Of a stretch of DNA of 64,000 bases, positions 29,703 through 40,982 are shown in pieces. The notes under the pieces are model-generated. The model had not been told where the DNA came from. It worked only from the letters and a program-made list of their open reading frames with translations, and ran no database searches. The stretch's first letter is position 1; every line of letters begins with the position of its first letter. The position numbers and the translations under genes are program-made. The DNA comes from Enterobacter sp. 638 (GTDB lineage: Bacteria > Pseudomonadota > Gammaproteobacteria > Enterobacterales > Enterobacteriaceae), in assembly GCF_000016325.1 (NCBI RefSeq), contig NC_009436.1, forward strand, positions 3,844,001 through 3,908,000, in the 5' to 3' direction.

Positions 29703-31037
29703 TTATTTCTGCAATTCCATACGTTTAATGTCGCCTACTACGAACAGGTAGCAGAACATCGCCATCAACGCAGAGCAGCCAACAAAGACCAGAGCCGTAT
29801 TGAATGAATGCAGTTCACTCACCAGATAGCCAATCACCAGCGGGGTGACAATCGACGCCACGTTACCGAAGACGTTGAACACGCCACCGCACAGGCCCAC
29901 AATTTCTTTTGGCGCGGTATCAGAAATCACCGGCCAGCCCAGCGCACCAAAACCTTTACCGAAGAACGCCAGCGCCATCAGCGCAATCACCAGGACCGTG
30001 TTGTCGGTGTAGTTGCACAGAATAATGGAGGAAGCCAACAGCATTCCGAGCACAATCGGCAACTTACGTGCCAGCGTAATCGACTTACCGCTTTTAATCA
30101 GATGATCCGAGAACACGCCGCCTAGCACACCGCCCGCAAATCCACACAGCGCCGGGATGGAGGCCACCAGGCCGACTTTCAGAATCGACATGCCCTTTTC
30201 CTGCACCAGATAAATCGGGAACCAGGTGAGGAAGAACCAGGTGATGGTGTTGATAAAGTATTGACCAAAAAACACGCCGAGCATCATGCGGTTAGTCAAT
30301 AACTGTTTGATGTAATGAAGCTTTGGACCGCTCGCTGCTTTATCGCCTGGCTTTTTATGATCCATATCGACCACCGCGCCACCGTCAGTGATGAACTTCA
30401 GTTCTTCAGCAGACATCCGTGGGTGATCGGTTGGGTTATGAATATATTTCACCCACATACCGGTCAGGATAAAACCAATCACACCCATCACGGTAAAGAC
30501 GTGTTCCCAGCCCCACGCAAAGGTCAACCAGCCCAGCAGCGGCGAGAACAGCGCCAGAGAGAAATACTGTGCAGAGTTGAAAATGGCTGATGCCGTGCCA
30601 CGCTCTTTCGTCGGGAACCAGGCCGCAACGATACGGGCGTTAGCCGGGAATGACGGTGCTTCGGAGAAGCCCAGCATAAAGCGCATGATGAACATCGAAA
30701 TGCCTGCCCACGCCAGCGGCACGAAATCGACAAAACCTTGTAAGAACGTGAACAACGACCAGAAGAACAGGCTATAGGTGTAGACTTTTTTCGAGCCAAA
30801 CTTGTCGAGCAACCAGCCGCCAGGGATTTGCATCAGCAGATAGGCCCAGCCAAACGCGGAGAAGATGTACCCCATCGATACCGCGCTTAACTGCAGCTCT
30901 TTTGCAACTTCGGTCCCGGCAATTGAAAGTGTTGCGCGGTCAGCGTAGTTAACCGCCGTCACAATGAAAATAATCAGTAATATTAAATGACGGGTATGAA
31001 TACCCTTTTTCGTTTCTACAGCAGTATCTAGTGACAT
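29703..31037 (-). CDS. garP: Galactarate/glucarate MFS transporter GarP
   Basis: 444 residues from the ATG at 31037 (AGGAAA upstream), as in E. coli. Anion:cation symporter subfamily of MFS with 12 segments; NYADRATLSIAGTEVAKELQLS and FSEAPSFPANARIVAAWFPTKERGTASA are diagnostic. It imports galactarate, glucarate and glycerate. First gene of garPLRK and divergent from garD; expected activator is CdaR (encoded elsewhere). Confidence 0.95.
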   Translation of the reverse strand: MSLDTAVETKKGIHTRHLILLIIFIVTAVNYADRATLSIAGTEVAKELQLSAVSMGYIFSAFGWAYLLMQIPGGWLLDKFGSKKVYTYSLFFWSLFTFLQGFVDFVPLAWAGISMFIMRFMLGFSEAPSFPANARIVAAWFPTKERGTASAIFNSAQYFSLALFSPLLGWLTFAWGWEHVFTVMGVIGFILTGMWVKYIHNPTDHPRMSAEELKFITDGGAVVDMDHKKPGDKAASGPKLHYIKQLLTNRMMLGVFFGQYFINTITWFFLTWFPIYLVQEKGMSILKVGLVASIPALCGFAGGVLGGVFSDHLIKSGKSITLARKLPIVLGMLLASSIILCNYTDNTVLVIALMALAFFGKGFGALGWPVISDTAPKEIVGLCGGVFNVFGNVASIVTPLVIGYLVSELHSFNTALVFVGCSALMAMFCYLFVVGDIKRMELQK

Positions 31038-31449
31038 ATTTATTTCCTCGGGCACATCGATGTTGGTATTTTTATTATTTTGAGAGAAATCTATACTGAT
31101 TATTATCGATAGCAGGCAATATCAGTTAATTAACCAGATGCAATGAAATCGTGATTAAGTATAAACATCACCCAGGGCCCGCACATTGTCGCATCGCTCA
31201 ATTATCAGCGTCTTTACGAATAATAATTTGAGCATATGCACAACCCCTTGGGCGCTGATGCACAGATTTACGCATTCCCCGCCAGACGCCGTCAATGCTC
31301 GCGCCTAGGGGTGATCTTGATCACATTTTTATCCCGTAAGTCCTGACATTCTTTATTAAAGCAGGCAGCGTCTTTATTTTTTCTAATAAGAAAATAAGCA
31401 CACTCTTAACGACATTTAATATCTACTTTTCGCTGGAGAATACTGAACA
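31038..31449. promoter_or_regulatory. garPLRK / garD divergent control region
   Basis: 412 bp without a gene. It holds one strong CRP-like site (31310-31325), a GAGCATATGCAC near-palindrome around 31230, and an AT-rich stretch next to each start. CdaR sites are expected but I cannot define a reliable motif. Confidence 0.5.
31310..31325. promoter_or_regulatory. CRP binding site candidate upstream of garD
   Basis: GGTGA-TCTTGA-TCACA matches the CRP consensus at nine of ten positions, about 125 bp upstream of garD. Confidence 0.6.
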
Positions 31450-33021
31450 ATGGCCGACATCGAAATTCGACAAACGTCGCCGACGGCGTTCTATATAAAA
31501 GTACACGACACTGATAACGTGGCGATTATTGTTAACGACAACGGCCTGAAAGCAGGAACGCGTTTCCCCGATGGCCTGGAACTGATTGAGCACATTCCCC
31601 AGGGACATAAAGTGGCGCTGGTCGATATTCCTGCGCACGGTGAAATCGTCCGTTACGGCGAAGTCATCGGCTACGCCGTACGCGCCGTGCCGCAGGGTAG
31701 TTGGATAGATGAATCACTCGTCGAGCTGCCAGAAGCACCACCGCTCAATACCTTACCGCTGGCGACCCGCGTGCCGGAGCCACTGCCCCCGCTGGAAGGG
31801 TACACGTTCGAAGGCTATCGCAATGCCGACGGCAGCGTGGGTACCAAAAATCTGCTCGGCATTACCACCAGCGTGCATTGCGTGGCGGGCGTGGTGGATT
31901 ACGTGGTCAAAATCATCGAACGTGATTTGCTGCCAAAATACCCGAACGTCGACGGCGTGGTGGGACTCAACCATCTTTATGGCTGTGGCGTGGCGATTAA
32001 CGCGCCCGCGGCTGTTGTACCCATCCGTACCATCCACAACATTTCGCTGAACCCGAATTTCGGCGGTGAGGTAATGGTGATTGGCCTGGGCTGCGAAAAA
32101 CTCCAGCCAGAGCGCCTGTTACAGGGCACCGACGATGTGAAGGCAATCCCCGTAGACAGCGCAAGCATTGTGCGTTTGCAGGATGAGCATCACGTTGGCT
32201 TTAGATCGATGGTGGACGACATTCTGCAGGTTGCCACGATCCACCTGGAAAGGCTGAACAAGCGTCAACGCGAAACCTGCCCGGCTTCTGAGCTGGTTGT
32301 CGGCACGCAGTGCGGCGGCAGCGATGCGTTCTCCGGCGTGACAGCAAACCCAGCGGTCGGCTACGCGTCGGATCTGTTTGTACGTTGCGGCGCAACGGTA
32401 ATGTTCTCGGAAGTCACTGAAGTGCGCGATGCGATCCACCTTCTGACTCCGCGCGCCATCAACGAAGAGGTGGGCAAACGCCTGCTGGAAGAGATGGCCT
32501 GGTACGATAACTATCTCGACCTGGGGCAAACCGACCGCAGCGCGAACCCGTCCCCCGGCAACAAAAAAGGCGGTCTGGCAAACGTGGTGGAAAAAGCGTT
32601 GGGTTCGATTGCGAAATCTGGTCAGAGCGCGATTTCAGAGGTGCTCTCGCCAGGCCAGCGCCCGACCAAACGCGGTTTGATTTATGCCGCAACGCCCGCC
32701 AGCGATTTTGTCTGCGGTACGCAGCAAGTCGCATCCGGCATTACGGTGCAGGTCTTCACCACCGGTCGCGGTACGCCGTACGGTCTGATGGCCGTTCCGG
32801 TCATCAAGATGGCGACGCGCACCGAGCTGGCAAACCGTTGGTATGACTTGATGGATATCAACGCGGGCACTATTGCTACCGGCGAAGAGAGCATTGAGGA
32901 CGTGGGCTGGAAACTGTTCCACTTTATTCTTGATGTGGCGAGCGGGCGCAAGAAAACCTTCTCAGATCAATGGGGCTTGCACAACCAGCTGGCGGTGTTT
33001 AACCCGGCGCCGGTGACGTGA
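31450..33021 (+). CDS. garD: Galactarate dehydratase (L-threo-forming) GarD
   Basis: 523 residues as in E. coli. Dehydrates galactarate to 5-keto-4-deoxy-D-glucarate, the GarL substrate. N-terminal SAF domain (residues about 15-85), then the dehydratase domain with [44 protein letters not shown] and [20 protein letters not shown]. Paralogous to UxaA at 5461. Monocistronic, ending at a hairpin before convergent agaR. Confidence 0.96.
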   Translation: MADIEIRQTSPTAFYIKVHDTDNVAIIVNDNGLKAGTRFPDGLELIEHIPQGHKVALVDIPAHGEIVRYGEVIGYAVRAVPQGSWIDESLVELPEAPPLNTLPLATRVPEPLPPLEGYTFEGYRNADGSVGTKNLLGITTSVHCVAGVVDYVVKIIERDLLPKYPNVDGVVGLNHLYGCGVAINAPAAVVPIRTIHNISLNPNFGGEVMVIGLGCEKLQPERLLQGTDDVKAIPVDSASIVRLQDEHHVGFRSMVDDILQVATIHLERLNKRQRETCPASELVVGTQCGGSDAFSGVTANPAVGYASDLFVRCGATVMFSEVTEVRDAIHLLTPRAINEEVGKRLLEEMAWYDNYLDLGQTDRSANPSPGNKKGGLANVVEKALGSIAKSGQSAISEVLSPGQRPTKRGLIYAATPASDFVCGTQQVASGITVQVFTTGRGTPYGLMAVPVIKMATRTELANRWYDLMDINAGTIATGEESIEDVGWKLFHFILDVASGRKKTFSDQWGLHNQLAVFNPAPVT

Positions 33022-33037
33022 TAGCTCTCTAAGCCCA

Positions 33038-33066
33038 ATCGCCCTCTGCTTAGAGGAGAGGGCGAT
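33038..33066. terminator. Bidirectional terminator garD / agaR
   Basis: ATCGCCCTC (33038-33046) pairs with GAGGGCGAT (33058-33066), followed by TTTAA. Confidence 0.6.
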
Positions 33067-33076
33067 TTAAACAGCC

Positions 33077-33886
33077 TTACCCCGCAACAAGAATCACATC
33101 AATCCCATTTTTACGCAGCCCTTCCAGGCTTTCAGTCGGGATGCCTTCATCGACAATAATCATATCAATGCGTTGCGTATCAATAATTTTATGCAAGCTA
33201 GAACGGTTAAACTTCGTCGAATCCGTCACGACAATAATCCGCTCTGCGACTTCACACATTTTTCGGTTCAGTCGCGCTTCATCTTCATTGTGGGTACTGA
33301 CGCCGCGATCGAGATCGATGGCATCCACGCCCAGAAACAGCAGATCGAAGTGATAGTTTTGCAACGACTGTTCCGCCTGATCGCCATAAAACGACTGCGA
33401 CTGACGACGCAAATGGCCGCCGGTCATCAGCAGTTCCACCCCTTCCGCTTCAAGCAACGCATTGGCGACATTCATGCCATTTGTCATGGCGATCACATCG
33501 CTGTGCTGTCGCATCATGCGCGCGATTTCATAGGTTGTGGTACCCGAATCGAGAATCACACGATGGCCTGGCTTAATCAGGTTCGCCGCCGCCTGCGCAA
33601 TGCTGCGCTTCATCGCTGTATTGAGCGAACTTTTATCTTCAACGGAAGGCTCAACACCTGGGGTATTACCGTCACAGATCAACGCCCCGCCGTAGGCACG
33701 AACGGCAATGCCCTGCTTTTCCAGAAAGGCGAGATCGTTACGGATCGTGACCGTAGAGACGCCATAAAGCTGAGAAAGATCGTTAACCTGTACGCTTCCC
33801 TGCTGCCGTAACCGCTGGATTATCTGCTCACGCCTTTCGCTGGTGCCCGTCACGCGTTTTTCCGCGGATAAATCGCTGCTGCTCAT
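33077..33886 (-). CDS. agaR: DeoR-family aga regulon repressor AgaR
   Basis: 269 residues. DeoR winged helix-turn-helix ([42 protein letters not shown]) near residues 17-58, and a ribose-5-phosphate-isomerase-like sensor domain with [14 protein letters not shown] and [18 protein letters not shown], which recognises sugar phosphates. Represses agaR, kbaZ-agaVWEF and agaS operons in E. coli. Its operators are visible on both sides of this gene's promoter and before agaS. Confidence 0.95.
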   Translation of the reverse strand: MSSSDLSAEKRVTGTSERREQIIQRLRQQGSVQVNDLSQLYGVSTVTIRNDLAFLEKQGIAVRAYGGALICDGNTPGVEPSVEDKSSLNTAMKRSIAQAAANLIKPGHRVILDSGTTTYEIARMMRQHSDVIAMTNGMNVANALLEAEGVELLMTGGHLRRQSQSFYGDQAEQSLQNYHFDLLFLGVDAIDLDRGVSTHNEDEARLNRKMCEVAERIIVVTDSTKFNRSSLHKIIDTQRIDMIIVDEGIPTESLEGLRKNGIDVILVAG

Positions 33887-33904
33887 GAGAGCTCCTTCAC
33901 TAAA

Positions 33905-34105
33905 ATCTTTCGTTTCATTTCGATTTATCTATTAACTCCTTTCTTTTAGCGGAATGCAAGCCCCACTGGCGTGTTCCTGGCGGAGGTTGCCGGTGCTGAA
34001 ACCTTTCGTTATGTTTCTTTTGTGAAACAGATCGGAAAACTATTATCTTTCGTTTTATTTTTACAGCACCATGCAGCAGTATAAAGTGAAATAAAACGAA
34101 AGGTG
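33905..34105. promoter_or_regulatory. AgaR operator cluster between agaR and kbaZ
   Basis: Four copies of the CTTTCGTTT(C/T)(A/T)TTT-type box: 33905-33928 (ATCTTTCGTTTCATTTCG), 33999-34022 (CCTTTCGTTATGTTTCTTT), 34043-34064 (ATCTTTCGTTTTATTTTT) and, inverted, 34083-34105 (GTGAAATAAAACGAAAGGT). They match the published E. coli AgaR consensus as I remember it. Confidence 0.75.
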
Positions 34106-34136
34106 AATACCATAACCATCCGAAGTGGAGAGGAAA

Positions 34137-35432
34137 GTGAAACATCTGATTGAAATGGTGGAAAGCCATAAACAAGGCGCGGAAAACGGGATTTATGCCG
34201 TGTGCTCCGCGCACCCACTGGTACTCGAAGCCGCAATTCGATTTGCCCGTACACATAACGCCGCATTATTGATTGAAGCGACATCCAACCAGGTGGACCA
34301 GTTTGGCGGTTACACCGGCATGACGCCCGCCGATTTCTGCGGTTTTGTCCACCAGCTTGCGGACTCGCTGAATTTTCCTCGCTCAATGCTCATTTTGGGC
34401 GGCGACCATCTCGGCCCAAATCGCTGGCAACACCTCACTGCTGACGACGCGATGGAAAACGCGCAGACACTTATCAAAAGCTACGTGGCCGCAGGCTTTA
34501 AGAAGATCCACCTCGATTGCAGCATGTCCTGCGAGGACGATCCGATTCCCCTGACGGATGAGATCGTCGCGACGCGTGCCGCGCGTCTGGCGAAAATAGC
34601 CGAAGAGACCAGTGACGCGTGCTTTGGAGAATCCGATCTGGTGTACATCATTGGCACCGAAGTGCCCGTTCCCGGCGGCGCGCACGAAACGCTAAGCGAA
34701 CTCGTAGTCACCACACCTGATGCAGCACGCGCCACACTCGAAGCTCATCGCCATGCTTTCGAGCAGCAAGGATTAAGTGCGATTTGGCCGCGTATTATCG
34801 GGCTGGTCGTTCAGCCTGGTGTGGAGTTCGATCACACCAACGTGATTGACTATCAACCGGAAAAAGCGGCAGCGCTGCGTGCGATGGTGGAAGGGTATGA
34901 CACGCTGGTGTTTGAGGCTCACTCTACCGATTACCAGACGCCGCAGGCGCTGCGCCAGCTGGTGAAAGATCATTTTGCGATTCTAAAAGTCGGTCCGGCA
35001 CTCACGTTTGCTTTGCGTGAGGCACTGTTTTCGCTGGCGGCTGTTGAAGAAGAGTTACTCCCCATGAAAGCCGGGTCTGGACTGCGCCACGTTCTGGAAA
35101 ACGTGATGCTCGATCGCCCGGAATACTGGCAAAGCCACTATCACGGCGATGGCAACGCGCGTCGCCTGGCACGCGGCTACAGCTATTCAGATCGCGTTCG
35201 CTACTACTGGCCCGACAGTCAGATCGACGACGCGTTCGAACGGCTGGTACGAAACCTGGCCGACGACCCCATTCCGCTGCCGCTTGTGAGTCAGTACTTA
35301 CCGCTGCAATACAGCAAAGTTCGCGAGGGCGCTCTCAAGGCTACGCCGCGAGAACTTATCATCGACCACATTCAGGACATACTGCGTCAGTACCACGACG
35401 CCTGTCAGCGTGTCACGCCGCATAACGCATAA
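34137..35432 (+). CDS. kbaZ: Tagatose-1,6-bisphosphate aldolase 2 subunit KbaZ
   Basis: 431 residues. GatZ/KbaZ family, the non-catalytic chaperone-like subunit needed for full activity and stability of KbaY. Visible family blocks: [62 protein letters not shown] and [20 protein letters not shown]. The start is the GTG at 34137, six bases after GGAG and the counterpart of the E. coli start; a GTG at 34125 overlaps the ribosome binding site. First gene of the AgaR-controlled kbaZ-agaVWEF operon. Confidence 0.94.
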
Positions 35433-35447
35433 CAACAGGAAAACGCT

Positions 35448-35921
35448 ATGCCAAACATTGTCTTATGTCGCATTGACGAACGCTTGATTCACGGCCAGGT
35501 GGGCGTGCAGTGGGTCGGATTTGCAGGCGCAAATTTGGTTCTGGTCGCCAATGATGAAGTGGCTGAGGATTCGGTCCAGCAAAACCTGATGGAAATGGTA
35601 TTGGCCGAAGGCATCGACGTTCGCTTCTGGTCACTGCAGAAAGTCATCGACAATATTCACCGCGCCGCCGATCGGCAGAGAATTCTGCTGGTCTGCAAGT
35701 CGCCTGCCGATTTCCTGACGCTCGCAGCAGGTGGCGTGCCCGTCACCCGTATTAACGTTGGAAATATGCATTACGCGAATGGCAAACAGCAAATTGCCAA
35801 AACGGTCTCTGTAGACGCCAACGATACGGCGGCGTTTGATGGTCTGAAAGCCGCTGGAGTGGAGTGCTTCGTGCAGGGCGTCCCGACAGAACCCGCTTTG
35901 GATCTCTTTAAACTTCTCTGA
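35448..35921 (+). CDS. agaV: GalNAc PTS EIIB component AgaV
   Basis: 157 residues, mannose-family EIIB. The phosphorylated His is H15 in DERLIHGQVGVQWVG; INVGNMHYANGKQQI is another conserved block. It accepts phosphate from AgaF and passes it to N-acetylgalactosamine during uptake through AgaW/AgaE. Fifteen bases downstream of kbaZ and ten bases upstream of agaW. Confidence 0.95.
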   Translation: MPNIVLCRIDERLIHGQVGVQWVGFAGANLVLVANDEVAEDSVQQNLMEMVLAEGIDVRFWSLQKVIDNIHRAADRQRILLVCKSPADFLTLAAGGVPVTRINVGNMHYANGKQQIAKTVSVDANDTAAFDGLKAAGVECFVQGVPTEPALDLFKLL

Positions 35922-35931
35922 GGGATTCACC

Positions 35932-36708
35932 ATGGAAATCAGTTTATTGCAGGCGTTTGCGCTGGGCATTCTCGCCTTTATCGCAGGCCTGGATATGTTC
36001 AATGGCTTAACGCATATGCACCGCCCGGTGGTGCTTGGACCGCTGGTGGGCTTGATTCTGGGCGATCTGCATGCCGGTATTTTAACGGGCGGTACGCTGG
36101 AACTGGTCTGGATGGGTCTGGCTCCGCTGGCGGGCGCGCAGCCGCCGAACGTCATTATTGGCACCATTGTCGGGACAACTTTCGCCATTAGCACCGGCGT
36201 GAAGCCGGAGGTTGCCGTCGGCGTGGCCGTGCCGTTCGCCGTTGCGGTACAAATGGGGATTACCTTCCTGTTCTCAGTGATGTCAGGCGTCATGGCACGT
36301 TGCGATCGGATGGCCGCCAACGCGGATACCGCAGGCATTGAGCGGGTGAATTATCTGGCGCTGCTGGCACTCGGGATTTTCTATTTTCTCTGCGCTTTTC
36401 TGCCGATCTACTTCGGCGCAGAACACGCGAAAACCGCCATTGATGTGCTTCCCGCGCGTTTAATTGACGGGCTTGGCGTTGCGGGCGGCATCATGCCAGC
36501 CATCGGCTTTGCCGTATTGCTGAAAATCATGATGAAAAACGTCTACATCCCCTATTTCATTCTCGGTTTTGTGGCAGCCGCCTGGCTTAAATTGCCGGTA
36601 CTGGCTATTGCTGCTGCGGCGCTTGCGATGGCGCTGATCGATTTTGTCCGTAAATCCCCGGAGCCGGCTCCGGTCGCTCAGAAAGAGGAATTCGAAGATG
36701 GCATCTAA
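35932..36708 (+). CDS. agaW: GalNAc PTS EIIC component AgaW, full length
   Basis: 258 residues, polytopic mannose-family EIIC (FNGLTHMHRPVVLGPLVGLILGDL, GGTLELVWMGLAPLAGAQPPNVI). The gene is intact here, in contrast to the truncated agaW of E. coli K-12. It forms the translocation channel with AgaE. Its last 11 bases overlap agaE, so the two membrane subunits are translationally coupled. Confidence 0.94.
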   Translation: MEISLLQAFALGILAFIAGLDMFNGLTHMHRPVVLGPLVGLILGDLHAGILTGGTLELVWMGLAPLAGAQPPNVIIGTIVGTTFAISTGVKPEVAVGVAVPFAVAVQMGITFLFSVMSGVMARCDRMAANADTAGIERVNYLALLALGIFYFLCAFLPIYFGAEHAKTAIDVLPARLIDGLGVAGGIMPAIGFAVLLKIMMKNVYIPYFILGFVAAAWLKLPVLAIAAAALAMALIDFVRKSPEPAPVAQKEEFEDGI

Positions 36709-37576
36709 TCAAACCACTCTGCCTACCGCTTCCGAGGCCGACGAGTCGCTGCTTTCCGGCGTAAACGAAAATATTTACGAAGATCAGAAAATCGGCGCGG
36801 AGTTGACCAAAAAAGATATCAACCGCGTGGCCTGGCGTTCGATGCTGTTGCAGGCTTCATTTAACTACGAACGTATGCAGGCATCCGGCTGGCTGTATGG
36901 CCTGCTGCCAGCGTTGAAAAAAATCCACACTAACCCGCGCGATCTGGCCCGCGCCATGAAAGGCCATATGGGGTTCTTCAACACCCACCCGTTTCTTGTG
37001 ACCTTCGTGATCGGCATTATTCTGGCGATGGAACGCTCCAAGCAGGACGTAAACAGTATTCAGAGCACCAAGATTGCCGTGGGCGCTCCGCTCGGTGGGA
37101 TTGGCGATGCGATGTTCTGGCTGACGCTGCTGCCGATTTGCGGCGGCATCGGGGCCAGCCTTGCGCTGCAAGGCTCGATACTTGGGGCCGTGGTGTTCAT
37201 CGTGATGTTCAACGTGGTGCATCTGGGGCTGCGCTTTGGCCTGGCGCACTATGCTTATCGGATGGGCGTCGCCGCGATCCCGCTGATTAAGGCCAATACC
37301 AAAAAAGTCGGCCACGCCGCGTCGATTGTAGGGATGACGGTCATCGGCGCACTGGTGGCGACCTATGTGCGCCTGAACACCACGCTGGAAATTACAGCTG
37401 GTGACGCGGTGGTGAAACTGCAAACAGATGTTATCGACAAACTGATGCCCGCGTTTTTGCCGCTGGTCTACACCCTGACGATGTTCTGGCTGGTACGTCG
37501 TGGCTGGAGTCCGTTGCGCCTCATCGGCATCACGGTGGTACTGGGCGTCGTGGGTAAGTTCTGTCACTTCCTGTAA
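36698..37576 (+). CDS. agaE: GalNAc PTS EIID component AgaE
   Basis: 292 residues from the ATG at 36698. Mannose-family EIID: LTKKDINRVAWRSMLLQASFNYERMQASGWLYGLLPALKK, then APLGGIGDAMFWLTLLPICGGIGASLA. E. coli K-12 lacks agaE because of a deletion; E. coli C and this strain retain it. It starts inside agaW (11-base overlap) and is 15 bases before agaF. Confidence 0.94.
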   Translation: MASNQTTLPTASEADESLLSGVNENIYEDQKIGAELTKKDINRVAWRSMLLQASFNYERMQASGWLYGLLPALKKIHTNPRDLARAMKGHMGFFNTHPFLVTFVIGIILAMERSKQDVNSIQSTKIAVGAPLGGIGDAMFWLTLLPICGGIGASLALQGSILGAVVFIVMFNVVHLGLRFGLAHYAYRMGVAAIPLIKANTKKVGHAASIVGMTVIGALVATYVRLNTTLEITAGDAVVKLQTDVIDKLMPAFLPLVYTLTMFWLVRRGWSPLRLIGITVVLGVVGKFCHFL

Positions 37577-37591
37577 AACAAGGGGTTTGAG

Positions 37592-38026
37592 ATGTTAGGC
37601 ATTATTCTTTGTGGTCATGGCGGATTCGCCAGCGGGCTTGAAAAAGCGATGAAGCAAATCCTCGGTGAGCAAGAGCAATTTATTGCCATCGATTTTCCTG
37701 AAACCTCGACCACCGCGCTCCTGACTTCGCAACTGGAGCAGGCAATAAACGAGTTGGGTAGTCAGGAGGATATTGTCTTTCTGACCGATTTACTGGGCGG
37801 CACGCCGTTTCGCGTGGCCTCTACCATGGCGCTGGAAAAACCCGGCTGGGAAGTGCTTACAGGAACCAATATGCAGCTTCTGCTGGAAATGGTGATGGAG
37901 CGCGAAGGGTTAACCAGCGAAGCGTTTCGGTTACAGGCGCTTGAGTGCGGGCATCGCGGGCTGACCAGCCTGGTAGACGAGCTGGGGCGCTGTCGCGAAG
38001 AAAAACCCGTTGAAGAAGGCATTTAG
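37592..38026 (+). CDS. agaF: GalNAc/GalN PTS EIIA component AgaF
   Basis: 144 residues, EIIA-Man fold. Phosphoryl-accepting His9 in IILCGHGGFASGLEKAM, and FLTDLLGGTPFRVAS conserved. It takes phosphate from HPr and probably serves both EIIB proteins (AgaV and AgaB), because the second PTS in this cluster has no EIIA of its own. Last gene of the operon; a terminator follows at 38119. Confidence 0.94.
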   Translation: MLGIILCGHGGFASGLEKAMKQILGEQEQFIAIDFPETSTTALLTSQLEQAINELGSQEDIVFLTDLLGGTPFRVASTMALEKPGWEVLTGTNMQLLLEMVMEREGLTSEAFRLQALECGHRGLTSLVDELGRCREEKPVEEGI

Positions 38027-38118
38027 CTTCGTGGAAATTATCCACTTCACGAAACCGTCATCACACATTGTATTCCGGGCAGGCTCTCCCCCTTAGCCCT
38101 TTCATTATGCGTCACTTT

Positions 38119-38153
38119 GGCCTTACGTTAACTGCGTAGGGCCTTTTCTTTTA
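38119..38153 (+). terminator. Terminator after agaF
   Basis: GGCCTTACG / CGTAGGGCC stem (one G-T pair) followed by TTTTCTTTTAC. The agaA gene that follows agaF in E. coli is absent here. Confidence 0.8.
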
Positions 38154-38378
38154 CTTTCGATTAATTAGGATTTCCCGCGGGAAAATATATAAAAATTAAT
38201 GTGTTACTAAAACCGTTATCTCCCCCGCTCACAGTTTTCGTTTTATTTCTTTTCCTGGTATTGATCTTTCACTTTCCTTTCTATAGATTTTAATTAATCG
38301 AACAAGTGAAACGAAACGAAAGACAATGGCGATTACAATCGCGTCTGATGTGGATTTCACATTACTAAGGACAGAGTT
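38154..38378 (+). promoter_or_regulatory. agaS operon promoter region with two AgaR operators
   Basis: AgaR-type boxes lie at 38233-38254 (AGTTTTCGTTTTATTTCTTT) and, inverted, 38303-38325 (AAGTGAAACGAAACGAAAGA). They flank a promoter-like TATAGA at 38282-38287. No remnant of agaA is recognisable. Confidence 0.7.
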
Positions 38379-39521
38379 ATGCCAGAAACCTCAACCGCCA
38401 CCGGCACCTGGACGGAAAAAGAGATCCGTCAGCAACCTGAGTGCTGGAGCCGTTCTCTCAACCATATCGAAACCCTTCGACAGACACTCGATCGTTTTCT
38501 CTCGCCGTTGCTCTGCAAAGACACTCTGCGGATCGTGCTGACGGGAGCGGGAACATCGGCATTTATCGGCGATATTATCGCCCCGTGGCTTTCGCGTCAC
38601 ACCGGGAAAAATTTTAGTGCTATTCCAACCACCGATCTGGTGACCAATCCGATGGATTATTTGAGTCCCGCGCACCCGCTGCTGCTGGTCTCTTTTGCCC
38701 GCTCCGGCAATAGCCCGGAAAGCGTGGCCGCCGTGGAGCTGGCAAATCAGTTTGTGCCAGAGTGCTATCACCTGACGATCACCTGCAACGAAGCCGGGAG
38801 TCTTTATCAAAGTGCGGCCAACAGCGACAACGCCTTTGCGCTGCTGATGCCGCCCGAGACGCACGATCGCGGTTTTGCGATGACCAGCAGCATCACCACC
38901 ATGATGGCAAGTTGTCTGGCGGTATTCGCTCCCGACACGATCAACAGTGCATCTTTCCGCGACGTCGCAAATCGCTGCGAAGCGATCTTGTCGTCACTGG
39001 GGGATTTCAGTCACGGCGTATTTGGCGCTGAACCCTGGAAACGGATCGTTTATCTCGGCAGCGGCGGATTGCAGGCCGCAGCGCGTGAATCCGCGTTAAA
39101 AGTGCTGGAGCTGACGGCAGGCAAAGTGGTCGCGTTTTATGACTCGCCAACCGGTTTCCGCCACGGTCCGAAATCACTGGTCGATAACGAAACGCTGGTG
39201 GTGGTTTTTGTCTCCAACCATCCCTACACGCGCCAGTACGATCTCGATCTCGTGGCCGAATTACGCCGTGATCAGCAGGCCCTGAGTGTGGTTGCCGTGA
39301 CTGCCGATCCCGATCCGATTGTCGAAGCGGGTCCGTATATTTTGCTCCCTGCTTCACGCCCATTCCTGGACGTTGAGCTGGCGTTCTGCTTCCTGATGTA
39401 CGCGCAGGTCTTTGCACTCACGCAGTCCATCAGCGTCGGAAATACCCCAGACACCCCATCCGCCAGCGGCACGGTAAATCGTGTGGTGCAGGGCGTTGTT
39501 ATTCACCCGTGGCTGGCTTAA
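38379..39521 (+). CDS. agaS: Galactosamine-6-phosphate deaminase/isomerase AgaS
   Basis: 380 residues (E. coli 384). Two SIS domains: the first with VLTGAGTSAFIGDIIAPWLS and LLVSFARSGNSPESVAAVELA, the second with VYLGSGGLQAAARESALKVLELTAGKVVAF and the FRHGPKSLVDNETLVV block. Established in E. coli as the enzyme converting GalN-6-P to tagatose-6-phosphate plus ammonia. First gene of an AgaR-regulated operon, 12 bases before kbaY. Confidence 0.94.
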   Translation: MPETSTATGTWTEKEIRQQPECWSRSLNHIETLRQTLDRFLSPLLCKDTLRIVLTGAGTSAFIGDIIAPWLSRHTGKNFSAIPTTDLVTNPMDYLSPAHPLLLVSFARSGNSPESVAAVELANQFVPECYHLTITCNEAGSLYQSAANSDNAFALLMPPETHDRGFAMTSSITTMMASCLAVFAPDTINSASFRDVANRCEAILSSLGDFSHGVFGAEPWKRIVYLGSGGLQAAARESALKVLELTAGKVVAFYDSPTGFRHGPKSLVDNETLVVVFVSNHPYTRQYDLDLVAELRRDQQALSVVAVTADPDPIVEAGPYILLPASRPFLDVELAFCFLMYAQVFALTQSISVGNTPDTPSASGTVNRVVQGVVIHPWLA

Positions 39522-40412
<891 letters not shown>

Positions 40413-40454
40413 AAACTCGCACAACACAACACACTATGGGCAGGAATGAAGATG

Positions 40455-40931
40455 ATGAGCGCTCCTAATATTTTATTAACCCGGATCGATAACCGCCTGG
40501 TGCATGGTCAGGTTGGGGTCACATGGACCTCAACCATCGGCGCTAATTTGCTGATCGTCGTCGATGACGACGTCGCGAAAGACGAGATCCAACAAAAGCT
40601 GATGGGGATCACCGCGGATACCTACGGTTTCGGCATTCGCTTTTTTTCAATCGAAAAAACTGCCGCGATCATTTCTAAGGCCGCGCCGCATCAGAAGATC
40701 TTCCTGATTTGCCGTACGCCGGACATTGTCAGGAAGCTAATTGAAGCCGGCGTACCGCTAAACGACGTTAACGTCGGGAATATGCATTTTTCGGAAGGTA
40801 AACGGCAGATCAGCAGCAAAGTTTATGTCGACGATCGGGATCTCGACGATCTGCGCTTTATCAAGCGCAGCGGCGTGAATCTCTTTATCCAGGATGTCCC
40901 GGGGGATGCGAAAGAGAGCATTCCTGATTAA
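40455..40931 (+). CDS. agaB: Galactosamine PTS EIIB component AgaB
   Basis: 158 residues when started at the ATG at 40455 (E. coli length); in-frame ATGs at 40446 and 40452 are alternatives, and AGGA at 40442-40445 is too close to the first. Phosphorylated His17 in RIDNRLVHGQVGVTW; NVGNMHFSEGKRQISSKVYV conserved. Paralogue of AgaV. Confidence 0.93.
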   Translation: MSAPNILLTRIDNRLVHGQVGVTWTSTIGANLLIVVDDDVAKDEIQQKLMGITADTYGFGIRFFSIEKTAAIISKAAPHQKIFLICRTPDIVRKLIEAGVPLNDVNVGNMHFSEGKRQISSKVYVDDRDLDDLRFIKRSGVNLFIQDVPGDAKESIPD

Positions 40932-40982
40932 TCGCCCTGTCTCGACATTCAAAAACTAAAGTCGCTATTACGAGGCAATAAA

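Noticed and set aside
38027..38378. Remnant of agaA
   Set aside because: I looked for deacetylase fragments in all frames and saw only terminator, AT-rich promoter and AgaR boxes.
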